DNA of 64,000 nucleotides from Anseranas semipalmata (lineage: Eukaryota > Chordata > Aves > Anseriformes > Anseranatidae). Shown here one piece after another: positions 50,401 through 60,402 of the stretch. The stretch covers positions 132,716 through 196,715 of the forward strand of contig VXAA01003842.1 in the NCBI GenBank assembly GCA_013399115.1, written 5' to 3'. The translations under genes and the position numbers were made by a program. Below the pieces are notes generated by a model. That model had not been told where the DNA came from. It was given only the letters and a program-made list of their open reading frames with translations, and made no database searches. Numbering within the stretch: the first letter of the stretch is position 1; each line of letters starts with the position of its first letter.

Positions 50401-51329
50401 GTGGTTTGAATTCTTTTTCCTCTGAGGCCTGAATGAGCCTTTGAGAGGAAAGTGCTTCTCAGCATCCTGACATCTGAATGTGTTGTTAAGGAAGAGGTGT
50501 GTATCACAAATGCAGTAATTCATCTGGGCTTGAAAGCTAGAAGTAGCATTTCGAATGACAGTTTGCTTGCAGAGTCCATAAATACATGACATGATTTATC
50601 AGGCTTTGGTTAACTTGGGAAACAACCCAAGAAAGGGATTTTGTAATTGTGGCTTTGCAATTACGCATTTAATGTATGTTCTGTCCAATTCACAAGCCCG
50701 AGGAAGAAGAGGTGTTTGGGCAGGGGTGAGCATACATCCCAGCAGGGAAACGCAAGGTAACTCTATGAGAGCAATTAGCAACTCAACTTGTTGTCTGCGG
50801 TTATTTTTGTTTGATTAAGTGTGTGTAACTGCCTGGTGGAGCTCCCAGATTTTGGGGGAGGAAGAGATGTTGGAGAGATGGAAGAAGGGAACAGGGAAAG
50901 CGATTCATTATCTCAAGTGTGTTCAAAGCCTGAAGTAACCTGGAGAAGCCAGGATGGCACAGGAGCCCCGCAGACGTGCTCACGAGTCTGTGCACCCAAT
51001 GGGATGGAAGGTGTCAGCTCAGCAGTGTGCCCCTCAAACTTCCCTGCATAAAGTGATTTGCAAGCAGAAAATACCCATTGAGAGGAAATAATCCATGACA
51101 AGAAATGGTAGAAACCTCTTAGCAAGGTCCCAAAACCATGGGATGACCACTTTGTCACTGCACAGTTCACTAGGTACCAAGGTACTGAGTTCACTGTGCC
51201 CAGGTTTGCAGGGAACTGAAGGATCTGGGAACAGAAGCCGTGAGACTGGAGCTTGCAGAGGCCATTGCTGTGTGCCCCTGATGGAGCAGAAAACGGGACT
51301 GCTCCTCCTCTGTCTTTCTGCTGCACTTC
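47428..51329. other. Intergenic stretch, no gene recognised
   Basis: GC-moderate spacer with overlapping frames on both strands (up to 138 codons at 48741-49157 plus), none with a domain. CATTGCT/AGCAATG forms a seven-base inverted repeat at 48616-48631. Nothing else stood out. Confidence 0.6.
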
Positions 51330-51410
51330 ATGACGACAACATACCAGCTGGACTTTGGCACTTGGATGGTGTTTGAAGGTCCCCTCTGACTGAACTATTT
51401 TATTCCACCA
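51330..51410 (+). mobile_element. Degenerate CR1 LINE 3' end (sense)
   Basis: GATGGTGTTTGAAGGTCCCC at about 51366-51385, followed by TCTGACTGAACTATTTTATTCC, parallels the CR1 ending '...TTTAAGGTCCCTTCCAACCC' plus 'AAACTATTCTATG'. The word order and spacing fit. Divergence is high and only about 70 bases can be recognised, although the element may extend left towards 51100. Confidence 0.5.
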
Positions 51411-54400
51411 CATCTGACATCAGCTGGTGCTGGTGTGTCCGTAGTTGCTGGCTTAGTCATCAGGACATTTTCCAGTGACGTCCATGAACAGCTTTGGACA
51501 GGCTGGAGAGACCTTCTCCCACCCAGAAGAGTGGGAGCTAACTGTGTAGCTCCTACAATGCCCTCAAACCTCAGGCTTTTATGCCCCAGCTAAAAACTTG
51601 AGCTCCAAACATGGGTCCCATGTCCAGGCTGTGAACCCTGCAGCGGTTTGGCTGGGGAAGGAGGTTCCTGTCCCTTCCCTTGCTTTCTTTTCTGCCCTCC
51701 ATGCACAAGGTATGCGTTCTGCTCTGAGCCGGTACACCTGCTCCCAGCGCTTTGCTTGCAAAGCTGTCGTTTGTCTGTATCACCATCCAAAATCCGTTCC
51801 CTGCTTCATGCTTTTGTGCACGTAGAGCAGAAAGGCTGCAGGAGGACATAGCAAAGAGGCTTCTTTGGAGGCTTCCTTGGGTTGCTCTAGCATTGGTAAG
51901 AGATTAGACACACGGCCATCCTTTGCGGTATTCAGACAAGTGCTGCAGCTGCCGGACCTTGATTAAAGGCAAGGAAGACAACAGCTTTGCAGGGGTCACC
52001 TCCAGTATTTTTTCTCAAAGCACAACAAGAATATTTTCTGGAAACATCAAAAACCTTTGCAAGGAAAAGAAAATGCTTCCAACTCGTGTTTGGCTGGAGC
52101 CAACCTTCCATGCTTATCCAGTGGGGCTGGTGAGGGGTGAGGTTTAGAAGGGAAACGCAGTCGGCTCTGTAGGAAAGCAAGGCTCAGGCAGAGAAGAAAT
52201 CAGATTGCTACCCGCAGAAATTTAAAAAAAAATCCAAAAGGAAGCTTCAGATCCATCCTTATGACTCATGCCTTCAGCATTATTCACCAGAAATGATTCA
52301 AAATGACGCTTCTGGCCCGCGCCGCTATTCCCCACCTCTGGAATTCCCGTGCATCCTGCCTGCCCGAGCAGCCGCCGCGGTGTGGACCCAGCACCCGATT
52401 TGCCAGGCCACCAACTTCTACCTCTTGGAGCCCTCCAAACCCAAAATAACCCAGGGAAAACCTCTCTGCCAGCTCTATAAGGAGAAAAACAGGGTACTCT
52501 TGTTTTTAGTATCTATTCAGCTGCTTAAAAAAGCAGGAAATTTGGGCCATTTGCTTTAACCATTGTATCTTCTGTTATTCATCAATTTTGGAAAACAGCC
52601 TCTAAAATTGTTTCCGGCTCCCCTTTCCCATGTAAATCACTCCAAGGTTTTGTGTTTTTGTTAAAAAAAAAAAAAAGCTAAACATTCTGTTGTTCACAGC
52701 AATATTTTTTCACTTCATTCTAATTTAGCAACTCCGTTGAGCTCTCCTTTCCCTAAAAGCCTGCAAACAGAGGAAGCAGTTCCTGCCTGCGGCTGCACGC
52801 AACCAGCAAATGCCACAGCTGAATGTTTTTTTCCTGTCCCCTATTAATGCTCAGTCAGCTCCCTCCAGTAACGAAGGGGCATCGGTCAGTCTGCATGCCT
52901 CCCCCTTCTGGGGATGTTTTCCAAGTGGTGTCTCTGTTTCGGAGCCTTTGGAGGGAATTGGGATGATAGAAAATGTCCTCTGCAGCCAGAGAGTGATGTT
53001 GCGCTTTGGGAAATTGCAATGCTCAGGTTCAAGTTTGGGGAGAAAATCTGGATTATTATATTTTTTCTGAACTCGAAGAACTTCTCCACGTTTGGGGTGA
53101 AGACGTGCAAAGCTGGGACATGACTATAAGCACCCCTGGTAGCATGGTGTGCCCTTGAGACCCCACCTCAGATGCTTCTGGAGACGAGCACAGCCAAGGT
53201 CAAAATAAATCAGGTTTAACAGAGAATCCCTTCTTATTTATACCGGGGTCTCTTCTGTTATCCCCTGGGGGCTGCTCAAAGCCTGGAGTAGCTGTAGATA
53301 TTTCACTCACCATTTCCCCTGAAGCCCCACCTTCAGGATTCACCTGACAGTGCAAAATTACAGTGTTGGGCTCTAACTCCACTTAACTGCACACCGATGG
53401 AGCCTCCCCATGTCCTTTACCCATGGTGCAAGAAGACACCACGCACCTCCAGGAGGAAGCTGGACCTCTTCTAACCCTTCCCAGAAGGACAGCTACAGGC
53501 AAAGGAAGCCGGAGTATCTCAGCCAGGCACCACCACGCTGTGCAGAATCAGGCCAGCCAATTTTCGGAGAGTTCACACACATGCACACAGGGGGGGGGAA
53601 GAAAAAAAAATACAAAGCAAAAAGAAATATTCACATGGCAGCCTTTGCTTCTGGAAATCCCCCATTTGGTCCTGAGTGAGTCAGCCCCAATCATGACCTT
53701 GGAAGTATGACGGGAATGTCGTTGGACGTCAAAGAAGGGAAGAGCAGCCCAGCTGCGGCGCGGAGCAGCATGGCAAGCGCCATGGCTCTGCCGCAATGGG
53801 GCTGCAGCAAAATGCAACTGCAACCCATGCCTCCAACCCCAAAGCCAAACATCTGCAAAATACTTCAGTGCTGAGAAGCAGGTTGACTGGGTGTTTTGTA
53901 AGAGCATTTTTCTTTTTAGCAGGATTTTGCAAGGTTTTGAAGAAGCTAGCCCAATGCCTTGTGCTTTGAAGCAGAGAAAGAACAGCCTGTTGATAATTTT
54001 TTGGCTGGAAAATGTTCCTCAAAAAAATGTTCTGGCAAAACAGAGCTCATTTTTGGACAAACTCCATCCACAGAAACAGGTGTGTAAGTGTGCTATTAAT
54101 GAATTTATATTCTATTATGAAAATACATAGGAAAGGAAGCTGGACCTCAGTCACAATTAGGGGAGAAAGTTCAGACCTTGCAAACACGCATCCTAAATTT
54201 GCCATCCATGCAGAGCCCAGGCATTGAAATAAAGGCTGGCTGGGTTCGGGTTTGCTCCGGGTTTGCAAGCCTTTGCCGGAGGAAGAGCTGGGGTTACAGA
54301 GACAATTGTCACTGCCACAAGCAAGCATCTGGCTGGGGACCACATGAGCCCTCCAAGAAGCCCCCAGGCTTGGTGGCTCGTCCTTGCTTGCAGACTGCCC

Positions 54401-56660
54401 TGCTTGCTTTTGGACTAGAAAATCACCCATTTTCTTGGAAGGGGAAGCAAAACTGGGGGGCCAGAAACATGCAAAAACAAGGAGGAAATTGCTGTGACTT
54501 TTTATCTTTAAAAGATTTTGGGGTTATTTCTTCACTTTCCAAGTGGAAAACACACAAAATATATCCAAGCCAAGCCGTGGTTACAGAGAGAAATTGCTTT
54601 ATGGATGTAGAGGATATCACCGTCACATCACAGGTTCCCTAAGACCCTACCAAGCATGTTTTCTCACTCGGTTTGAACCCCATCGACTACAGAGATGTGG
54701 GGAGTGGGTGCTGAGGACACCCCAGCCCTTACTGGGGTGGCTGCAGGACAGTGTCTGTGTCAGCACGGTCACCCCCAACCATGTTTCACAACTTGTATTT
54801 CCACACACAAGGGCAGGCAAAGACAGATGAGGGAAATAACATGCCACAGCTACTTGCAATAGCGTCCGGGCTCGCTTTGCTAATGGCGCAGCAGCAACCT
54901 GGAGCAGGATTTGCCACCAGGAGACGAAAGCAAGGGGTTCCCCCTGCCCCTTTCCATGCCTGTGTGCCCACACGCATTCATTATTCGACTCCCGACTTCC
55001 CAGGAAAGCAGAGGCTGGCTGCATACTTCAGCGAGATAAGGGCAAAGAGGAGTCCCCACAACCTCCTGCTGACCTCAGCCTCAGTGTCTCACTTACGCCT
55101 TCTCCTTAAAGGATATGAGCGTATCGCAACCCGCCCTCTGCTCTGCCCCTACCTCCTCCGCTCCAGCTCTGTCTTCCTTAAGAGCAGGAGCCGTTAGGGA
55201 GCAGGAGAGAAGTGCTTAATGAATTACCAGCTCTGGCTGCTGCCGCAGCCCCAGACAATGCCGAGAAAGGTCTCTGCAGCTCAGGGCTGTAAGGAGGGCC
55301 CATGTTCACGCTCTGAGCAGAGGAAGGCATTGGCCTGCATTTCTTAGGTCACAGCGACAGCAGAGGAAGTCTGGCAGGGCCACGACGTGGGATGGAGATT
55401 GCTCTCCAGGGTGACTCCAGAAGGCAATAAAAAAGACAATAAGGAGAAAGATAATAAAATCCTCCAGCTTGTATTTTCTCCCTGCAAAGTCCAACTTTTC
55501 AGGAAGACCTAATGTTTGCCTACAGATTTACTGTCCCCCAGGCGCGGGGTGCAAGGGGACAGCTGACGTTATTGGCAGCTCCTGCGTGACGGTGACCCCC
55601 TGAGGAGGTGTCACTGTGCTCAAACAGCGCCCGGTGGGATGGGGACGGGAACAGCACAGCCACTGCATCACCCAGCTGAGGGAAAATAGGCCGCTTGTTA
55701 AAGATAGGGCTAGGAGTACCCTTTCTCTGTAGTGTCCTAAGAGAGGAGCAGCTCACACAGGACCTTACACCAGCGGTCATTCCTGCTGGAGGCTGCTTTT
55801 TCCCCTGTGATGAACACCAGCTTGTTCCGCAGGGAATAGGAAGGACCCTGGACAAACCATGTCGCATCCTCGGGCATGTCACCAAGAAGCTTTGGGATGA
55901 GAAATGGTGATGCTGGCTTCTGCAAGGTCCAAGAGTGACTCCAGTCATTCTCCTTGTCCTTAACCATGTGAAAGCCTCCAGCCCATGAAGACCCCTCCAT
56001 CCAGACCCCAGCTCCATCCCACCAGCTCACACTGAGCACGGAGAGAGGATGAAGAAGCCTCAGTGCCAAAGCAGCACGCAGGAGGCTCACGCCTTACCAG
56101 TGGCTGTAACTCACCCACATCACCGCCAGTTCTGCGTCTGCAGAGCTCCAGACCTCTGGGCAAGGACGGACGAACAAATCCCTCCAGAGGAAGTATCCTT
56201 AAACGCACCGCGTCACCCTGAGAGCTGGCACGGAGGTGACAGCCCCGTCAAGCCACCGTGATAACAATAACTGCAGCAGCTTCTCTGTCAGCATGTTGAA
56301 TTAATACCGTTTGAAACAGCCTCGGCTATTGCATCTGCTGGCAGGACCCGCGACAGTCGGTGTAATTTATTGTTTCTGTTGCATGCTCGTTTGTATTCCC
56401 AAGCAGCCTTGGGGAGTAATTTCTCAATGAGCGGACAGCTGCCGGGGGAGAGGAGCTGAGCTGGGAGGCTGGGAGCGGGGCAACGACACGGGGATCTTGC
56501 CGGGAAGCCCAGGCAGGGTGGCAGCAGGACACACGGACATGGAGGAGGAGCCCCAGGAGCACAATGAGACAAGGCACTACCGAGCGGTCAATGTTCCAGC
56601 AGTGGCATCCACCCCATTGCTTGAAACTCTGCTGGGGCCACCTGACAGCGCGGAACAGCA
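51411..56660. other. Intergenic stretch, no gene recognised
   Basis: Spacer with A14 at 52663-52676 and G9 at about 53590-53598 preceded by CA-rich text. Frames up to 165 codons (55520-56017 minus) occur in GC-richer parts but overlap opposite frames and carry no recognisable domain. Confidence 0.6.
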
Positions 56661-56689
56661 GGGTCCAGCACATAGAAACCCCAAAATTA

Positions 56690-56745
56690 GGACAGAAGTT
56701 GGACTGGATGAGACCGTATAGACCGATATTGTCTCCAACAAAGCA
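56690..56745 (+). mobile_element. Possible CR1 LINE 3' remnant (sense)
   Basis: AGTTGGACTGGATGAGACC at about 56697-56715 matches the frequent CR1 word GTTGGACTRGATGA. A decayed TCTCCAAC then follows in place of TTCCAACC. The match is short. Confidence 0.35.
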
Positions 56746-56919
56746 GGGAATAGGGCAATTGTAACCCTAATAGTGTCCCAGTCTTCAGCTGTTCTCAGCC
56801 CAAGGACCTACTGGGGCAAACACGGTTTCCATGTACCAGTGACCCATCGTGTAATTCTATCAGGGACCCCAGTGTCTCCTGGACACTCATCTCACATGTT
56901 TGGGAACAGCCACCTCCTA

Positions 56920-57030
56920 CTGGTTGTTCTTGCACTGGAAGAGATGGGGCACTCGATCCCTACCCTTTCCAGGCTGCTCATGGTTTTGTAGACACCTGTG
57001 GCCACCTCTTTGCCAGACAGGACCATTGGA
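56920..57030 (-). mobile_element. Possible CR1 LINE remnant (antisense)
   Basis: TTTCCAGGCTGCTCATGGTT at about 56967-56986 and TTTTGTAGACACCTGTGGCC at about 56985-57004 resemble the antisense CR1 segment that reads 'ctccaggctgatcatggttttgtagacctctatcat'. It is heavily decayed. It would be a different insertion from the sense remnant just to the left. Confidence 0.35.
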
Positions 57031-57699
57031 CACCTTGGACTTTACCCTGGGAAGCGCAAACAAGTGGCTAATGCTGATCAGGTAGTGTGCTATGGGTGTA
57101 CTGACCTGCTGGGTGCCAAAAATCAACATCGGCACCATGCCCATGGGTGAATCCCTCACACTTCTGCACACCCCGTCCTTCATGGCTGATACCCCCCCAC
57201 CGGGTTTTTTGTGCTCCCCCTTCCCCTGCAGGGCCACTGGTACCTTGGGGGGCTGTGCTCAGCCCGGGTCCCCCTGCAGGAGGCGAGGACGATGCTCTGC
57301 TCCACCTGCTCACCTCTTCTCAAAAATGCACGAGAACCTTCCAATCTCCGAAATCTCCATCCTCCCATTAACCGCCCCCCCAAGGCTGGGTACCAGATCT
57401 AAGAGCAGAAGGGGTGGGAAGGTTGGGTTGATCTGGGACACCAGTGCTGCACCAGGGCAAGGGATTTCTCTCATCTCACCCAGCCCAGGCTGCCCAAACC
57501 CAGGTGCTGCACTTCCCCATGGGGTGCCCCTAGAGGAATGCCAGCCTTGTGGGGCCAGCCCTGCTCCCAGGCCAGCAATGAGAGGGATGGGTCGGGGCAT
57601 GGGATGGGGAAAGAGCAAAAACCATCTTCTGAGAGGAGTTTCTGAGTTTTGTTTTCACCCTGAGGCAGTCTGAACATTGGCATTTCACTTTCTTCTCTT
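57031..57699. other. Intergenic stretch, no gene recognised
   Basis: C-rich plus strand with stacked frames on both strands (193 codons at 57092-57673 plus). Proline/glycine/serine-rich translations in all frames indicate composition, not coding. Confidence 0.6.
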
Positions 57700-57714
57700 T
57701 TTCCCCTTGGAACA

Positions 57715-58110
57715 AGAATGCCTAAATATATATATTTGGAACCATTGGAATGTTTTGTTCCAGGGCGATTGAAATATTATGCTAATATTAGAGGTACCGT
57801 GTGATTATAGAATTACATGAACATCAATATGAAATGAGAAGGCTCAAGCGGGTCTCTCTTTCATGTTCTTCTCTTGACATTTTTCAATGAAATGAAGGCA
57901 TTTCCTGCAAAGGATTCAATTGCGGCAAAGCTATTTCCAATGGAAAGCTGTGCTGCCAGGCTAGCTCCAGAGACAGAATTAGATGGATAATGGCCAATAT
58001 CATGAATGCTGGTGAAAACACGGCACGGGGTTTCTCTGTGCATGCAAAATACAGGATAAAAATCCAGCCCTTCTAGCGATATGGTTCTGCCCACAGTGGA
58101 AAAACACATT
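57715..58110. promoter_or_regulatory. Candidate conserved noncoding block
   Basis: About 400 bases of AT-rich, non-repetitive sequence. It opens with CCTAAATATATATATTTGG at 57721-57739 (an AT core bracketed by CC and GG, MEF2/CArG-like), then ATTGGAATG (TEAD-like) at about 57744 and TATGCTAATATTAG (POU/homeodomain-like) at about 57779. It precedes a CpG cluster by 150 bases and may belong to the same regulatory unit. Conservation is not testable here. Confidence 0.28.
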
Positions 58111-58249
58111 AATCTTGCAGAACATGGCCAGCAGACAGGAGCCAAAAGGTTGACACTGGGGTGTGGTGAAGGGGAGACATATTTACATGCTATTGCTCAG
58201 CAGGTCACAGAAACAGGATGCTGATAACATCCTGCAAACTTCCTCCCCA

Positions 58250-58490
58250 TACCGGCGTGGAAAAAAAAATTACGGCCCCGAGGCGCATAATGACCAGCCA
58301 ACCATTCACAAATTCACCTTCTGGGAACCTCGCATTTCAGAGCAGACTGGCAGACGCGTCGCTTTTCTCTCGTTATAAAGAAGATGACTTGAAAGCGAGG
58401 AAAACGGGGCAGAGGCAGCGGTGAGCCGAGCGGCCGGCAGGACCGCGGGGCCACGGCTCCGCGAGCGTGGTGCTGGCACCGGCGCTGCTT
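58250..58490 (+). promoter_or_regulatory. CpG-rich cluster with TATAAAG, candidate orphan promoter
   Basis: About 23 CpGs were counted by eye in 240 bases, the densest part being 58390-58490. A TATAAAG at 58374-58380 sits inside CGTTATAAAG, with CpG-rich DNA where initiation would be expected some 25-30 bases downstream. AT-rich motif blocks flank it on both sides. No exon with splice signals was recognised downstream, so it could be an unannotated noncoding RNA promoter, an orphan CpG island or chance. Confidence 0.33.
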
Positions 58491-58700
58491 TTATTGTTCC
58501 AGATGTATTTTAAATTGAGCAGCAATAGGAGAGAGGCCTTTTAATAGCTGGGTTTACACGCTTCCCTTGTTCTCTCAACAAGGGAGTTCAAAGGGGCTCA
58601 GAGCCACATTATGCTCTCAATTGCACCGATATAAAGCCAGATGAACTCAAAGCAACAGGCTTAGTCGGAGAGGAGCAATGGATTTCCACAAAAGGTGGGG
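58491..58700. promoter_or_regulatory. Candidate regulatory block with SOX-like inverted repeat
   Basis: AT-rich text directly right of the CpG cluster. It includes TTTTATTGTTCC at about 58489 (SOX core ATTGTT), the inverted repeat CCCTTGTT-CTCTC-AACAAGGG at 58564-58584, and GATATAAAG at about 58629. Three SOX-like words in 100 bases are suggestive only. Confidence 0.25.
58564..58584. repeat. Inverted repeat CCCTTGTT / AACAAGGG
   Basis: Perfect eight-base arms with a five-base spacer (CTCTC). Each arm carries an AACAA/TTGTT word, so a paired HMG-box site is one reading. Confidence 0.55.
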
Positions 58701-60190
58701 AGAGGACTGGATTCTTGCTTCCAACACCTTTAAAATCCATAAAATTCATTTGATTTAGACTTTTACAAGAGATGCGCAGAATTTCTGCAATGCAGTCAGG
58801 CTCAGGGCAGGAGCAGGAAGCGGGAATTCATTTGCCAAGAGTATCAGAGTGAGGTTTTTCCCCCTTTCCAAAGGGAAGCACAAAGGTTTGCCCTGAAAGA
58901 GAAACAAAACCTGCTTGCAAAACAGGTTGAGAATAAAAATCAAAATTTATCTTGGTTTGAGCAAAATAATTTCCCTCCAAAAAGTCACTAGACTATAATC
59001 CACTTCCATCACAACACTTAAAATCCGAGGGAAGACACAGGGTCAGGCGCAGCTGCCAGCCTGAGGGATGCCGGGGCATTTGCAGGTCCCCAGGAAGGGG
59101 CTTTTGCCTCCAAGCAGGACTCATTGCTCACAGAGCATGCCCAGCCCATTTCCAACCTTTGCTTCTTCTCTGCATTTAACTCCCCCAAAGCCTAAACATC
59201 TAGAGTATCAGTTATGAAAATTCTCCAGTTGCAAGAGCTCCTATTCAAATAAATACTCTGTCTTCTGGGCGGGTAGGAAAGCAGAGCTGCCACTACACAT
59301 TTTGGTTATGCTCACACTAATTTTAATCATCAAGGGTTGTTTCTTACCCTTGAGTGGAGCCCTGCTGAGCCTGCTGCATTGCACCTACATCACGGGCTCT
59401 GCTTTCATTTATTTGCTCTGATGCTGCAGTTACCGGGTCAGGATGTGGTGGTGCAGGGCCACCACTGGGAAGGTGACACGTGGGGCTGCCCACGAGGTGA
59501 AGCCGGGGATGGAAGTCTTCAGCCTCAGCTCGTGTGTCTTCGGAGAGCCCAGCGAGCCTCCCTCCTGCATGCAAAATAAACATAAATTTGCTAATATGCA
59601 TTCTTGGAGACTTCAGCTCTGGTCTATTTCACCAAGTTCTGGAGAAGTGAAGAATAGCCACCACCTATCCACATAGACACACATAATGTAGGTATATACA
59701 CGCCTGTATGTATGTTTTTGCATGTAGATATATTTCCTTTTAATAGTAAAGCTGCATTTTGGCATGGGCCCAGGCTGCCACCCTCAGCCCCCACGCCTCT
59801 GGACGGCAGCGGTTCACAAAGCCCACTCTGTCGGTTCTTTTTCCCTCCCCGAAATTCTTCTGTGAAAGCGAGACCTGCCCTGGAGCGAGTCTCCCTTCTG
59901 CTTGGCCACTCAGAAGAGGTTTTTCTCCGTAGGAAGCAGGGCCATTTATCTTGGCAGCCTCTCCATAGCCAGCCTGGCATGAAACCTCCGAAAAATGACA
60001 CCTGGCTGAAGGCACCCACACAGATGGGTGGTGGGGCCGGTCCACCCAAGGAGGGCTTCCAGCACCACCCACGCATCCAGCTCCTGCGTGCTCCTGGAGG
60101 CAAAACACAAAGTGAGGCTTGCAGGGAGAGGTCGTTTTCACCCAGAGAGGATGCTGGGCTGTGGTACTGCACTTTATCTTGCTTTTGTGA
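58701..60190. other. Intergenic stretch, no gene recognised
   Basis: AT-rich left half. GC-richer right half (59760-60170) with overlapping frames on both strands. A polyadenylation-like AATAAA at 59575-59580 has no recognisable transcript upstream. Confidence 0.6.
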
Positions 60191-60197
60191 CATCTGT

Positions 60198-60352
60198 AGG
60201 ATAAGATAGGATAGGATAGGATAGGATAGGATAGGATAGGATAGGATAGGATAGGGTAGGATAGGATAGAACAGAACAGAACAGAACAGAACAGAATAGA
60301 ATAGAATAGAATAGAATAGAATAGAATAGAATAGAATAGAATAGAATAGAAT
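60198..60352 (-). repeat. Compound pentanucleotide microsatellite grown from a CR1 tail
   Basis: On the plus strand, GGATA units (60199-60267) give way to AGAAC units (about 60268-60292) and then AGAAT units (about 60293-60352), which run straight into the antisense CR1 end. Interruptions are GATAAGATAGG at the left edge and ATAGGGTAGG at about 60251. The period stays at five throughout while the unit changes twice. Read on the minus strand the array begins as ATTCT repeats, matching the CR1 tail word. Translation gives only low-complexity Ile/Leu/Phe/Tyr/Ser repeats and is not a gene. Confidence 0.95.
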
Positions 60353-60402
60353 CATTTAGGTTGGAAAAGACCTCCAAGATCATTAAGTCCAACCATCAAC
60401 TG
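60350..60402 (-). mobile_element. CR1 LINE 3' end (antisense), extremely truncated
   Basis: AATCATTTAGGTTGGAAAAG at about 60350-60369 and ACCTCCAAGATCATTAAGTC at 60370-60389, then CAACCATCAAC, are the diagnostic avian CR1 terminus in reverse orientation. The match stops at about 60402, so only some 50 bases of the element were inserted or remain. It is less diverged than the other remnants here. Confidence 0.92.

Noticed and set aside
59624..60355. 243-codon minus-strand open frame
   Set aside because: Its beginning is the translated pentanucleotide microsatellite. The rest overlaps a plus-strand frame of similar length and has no domain.
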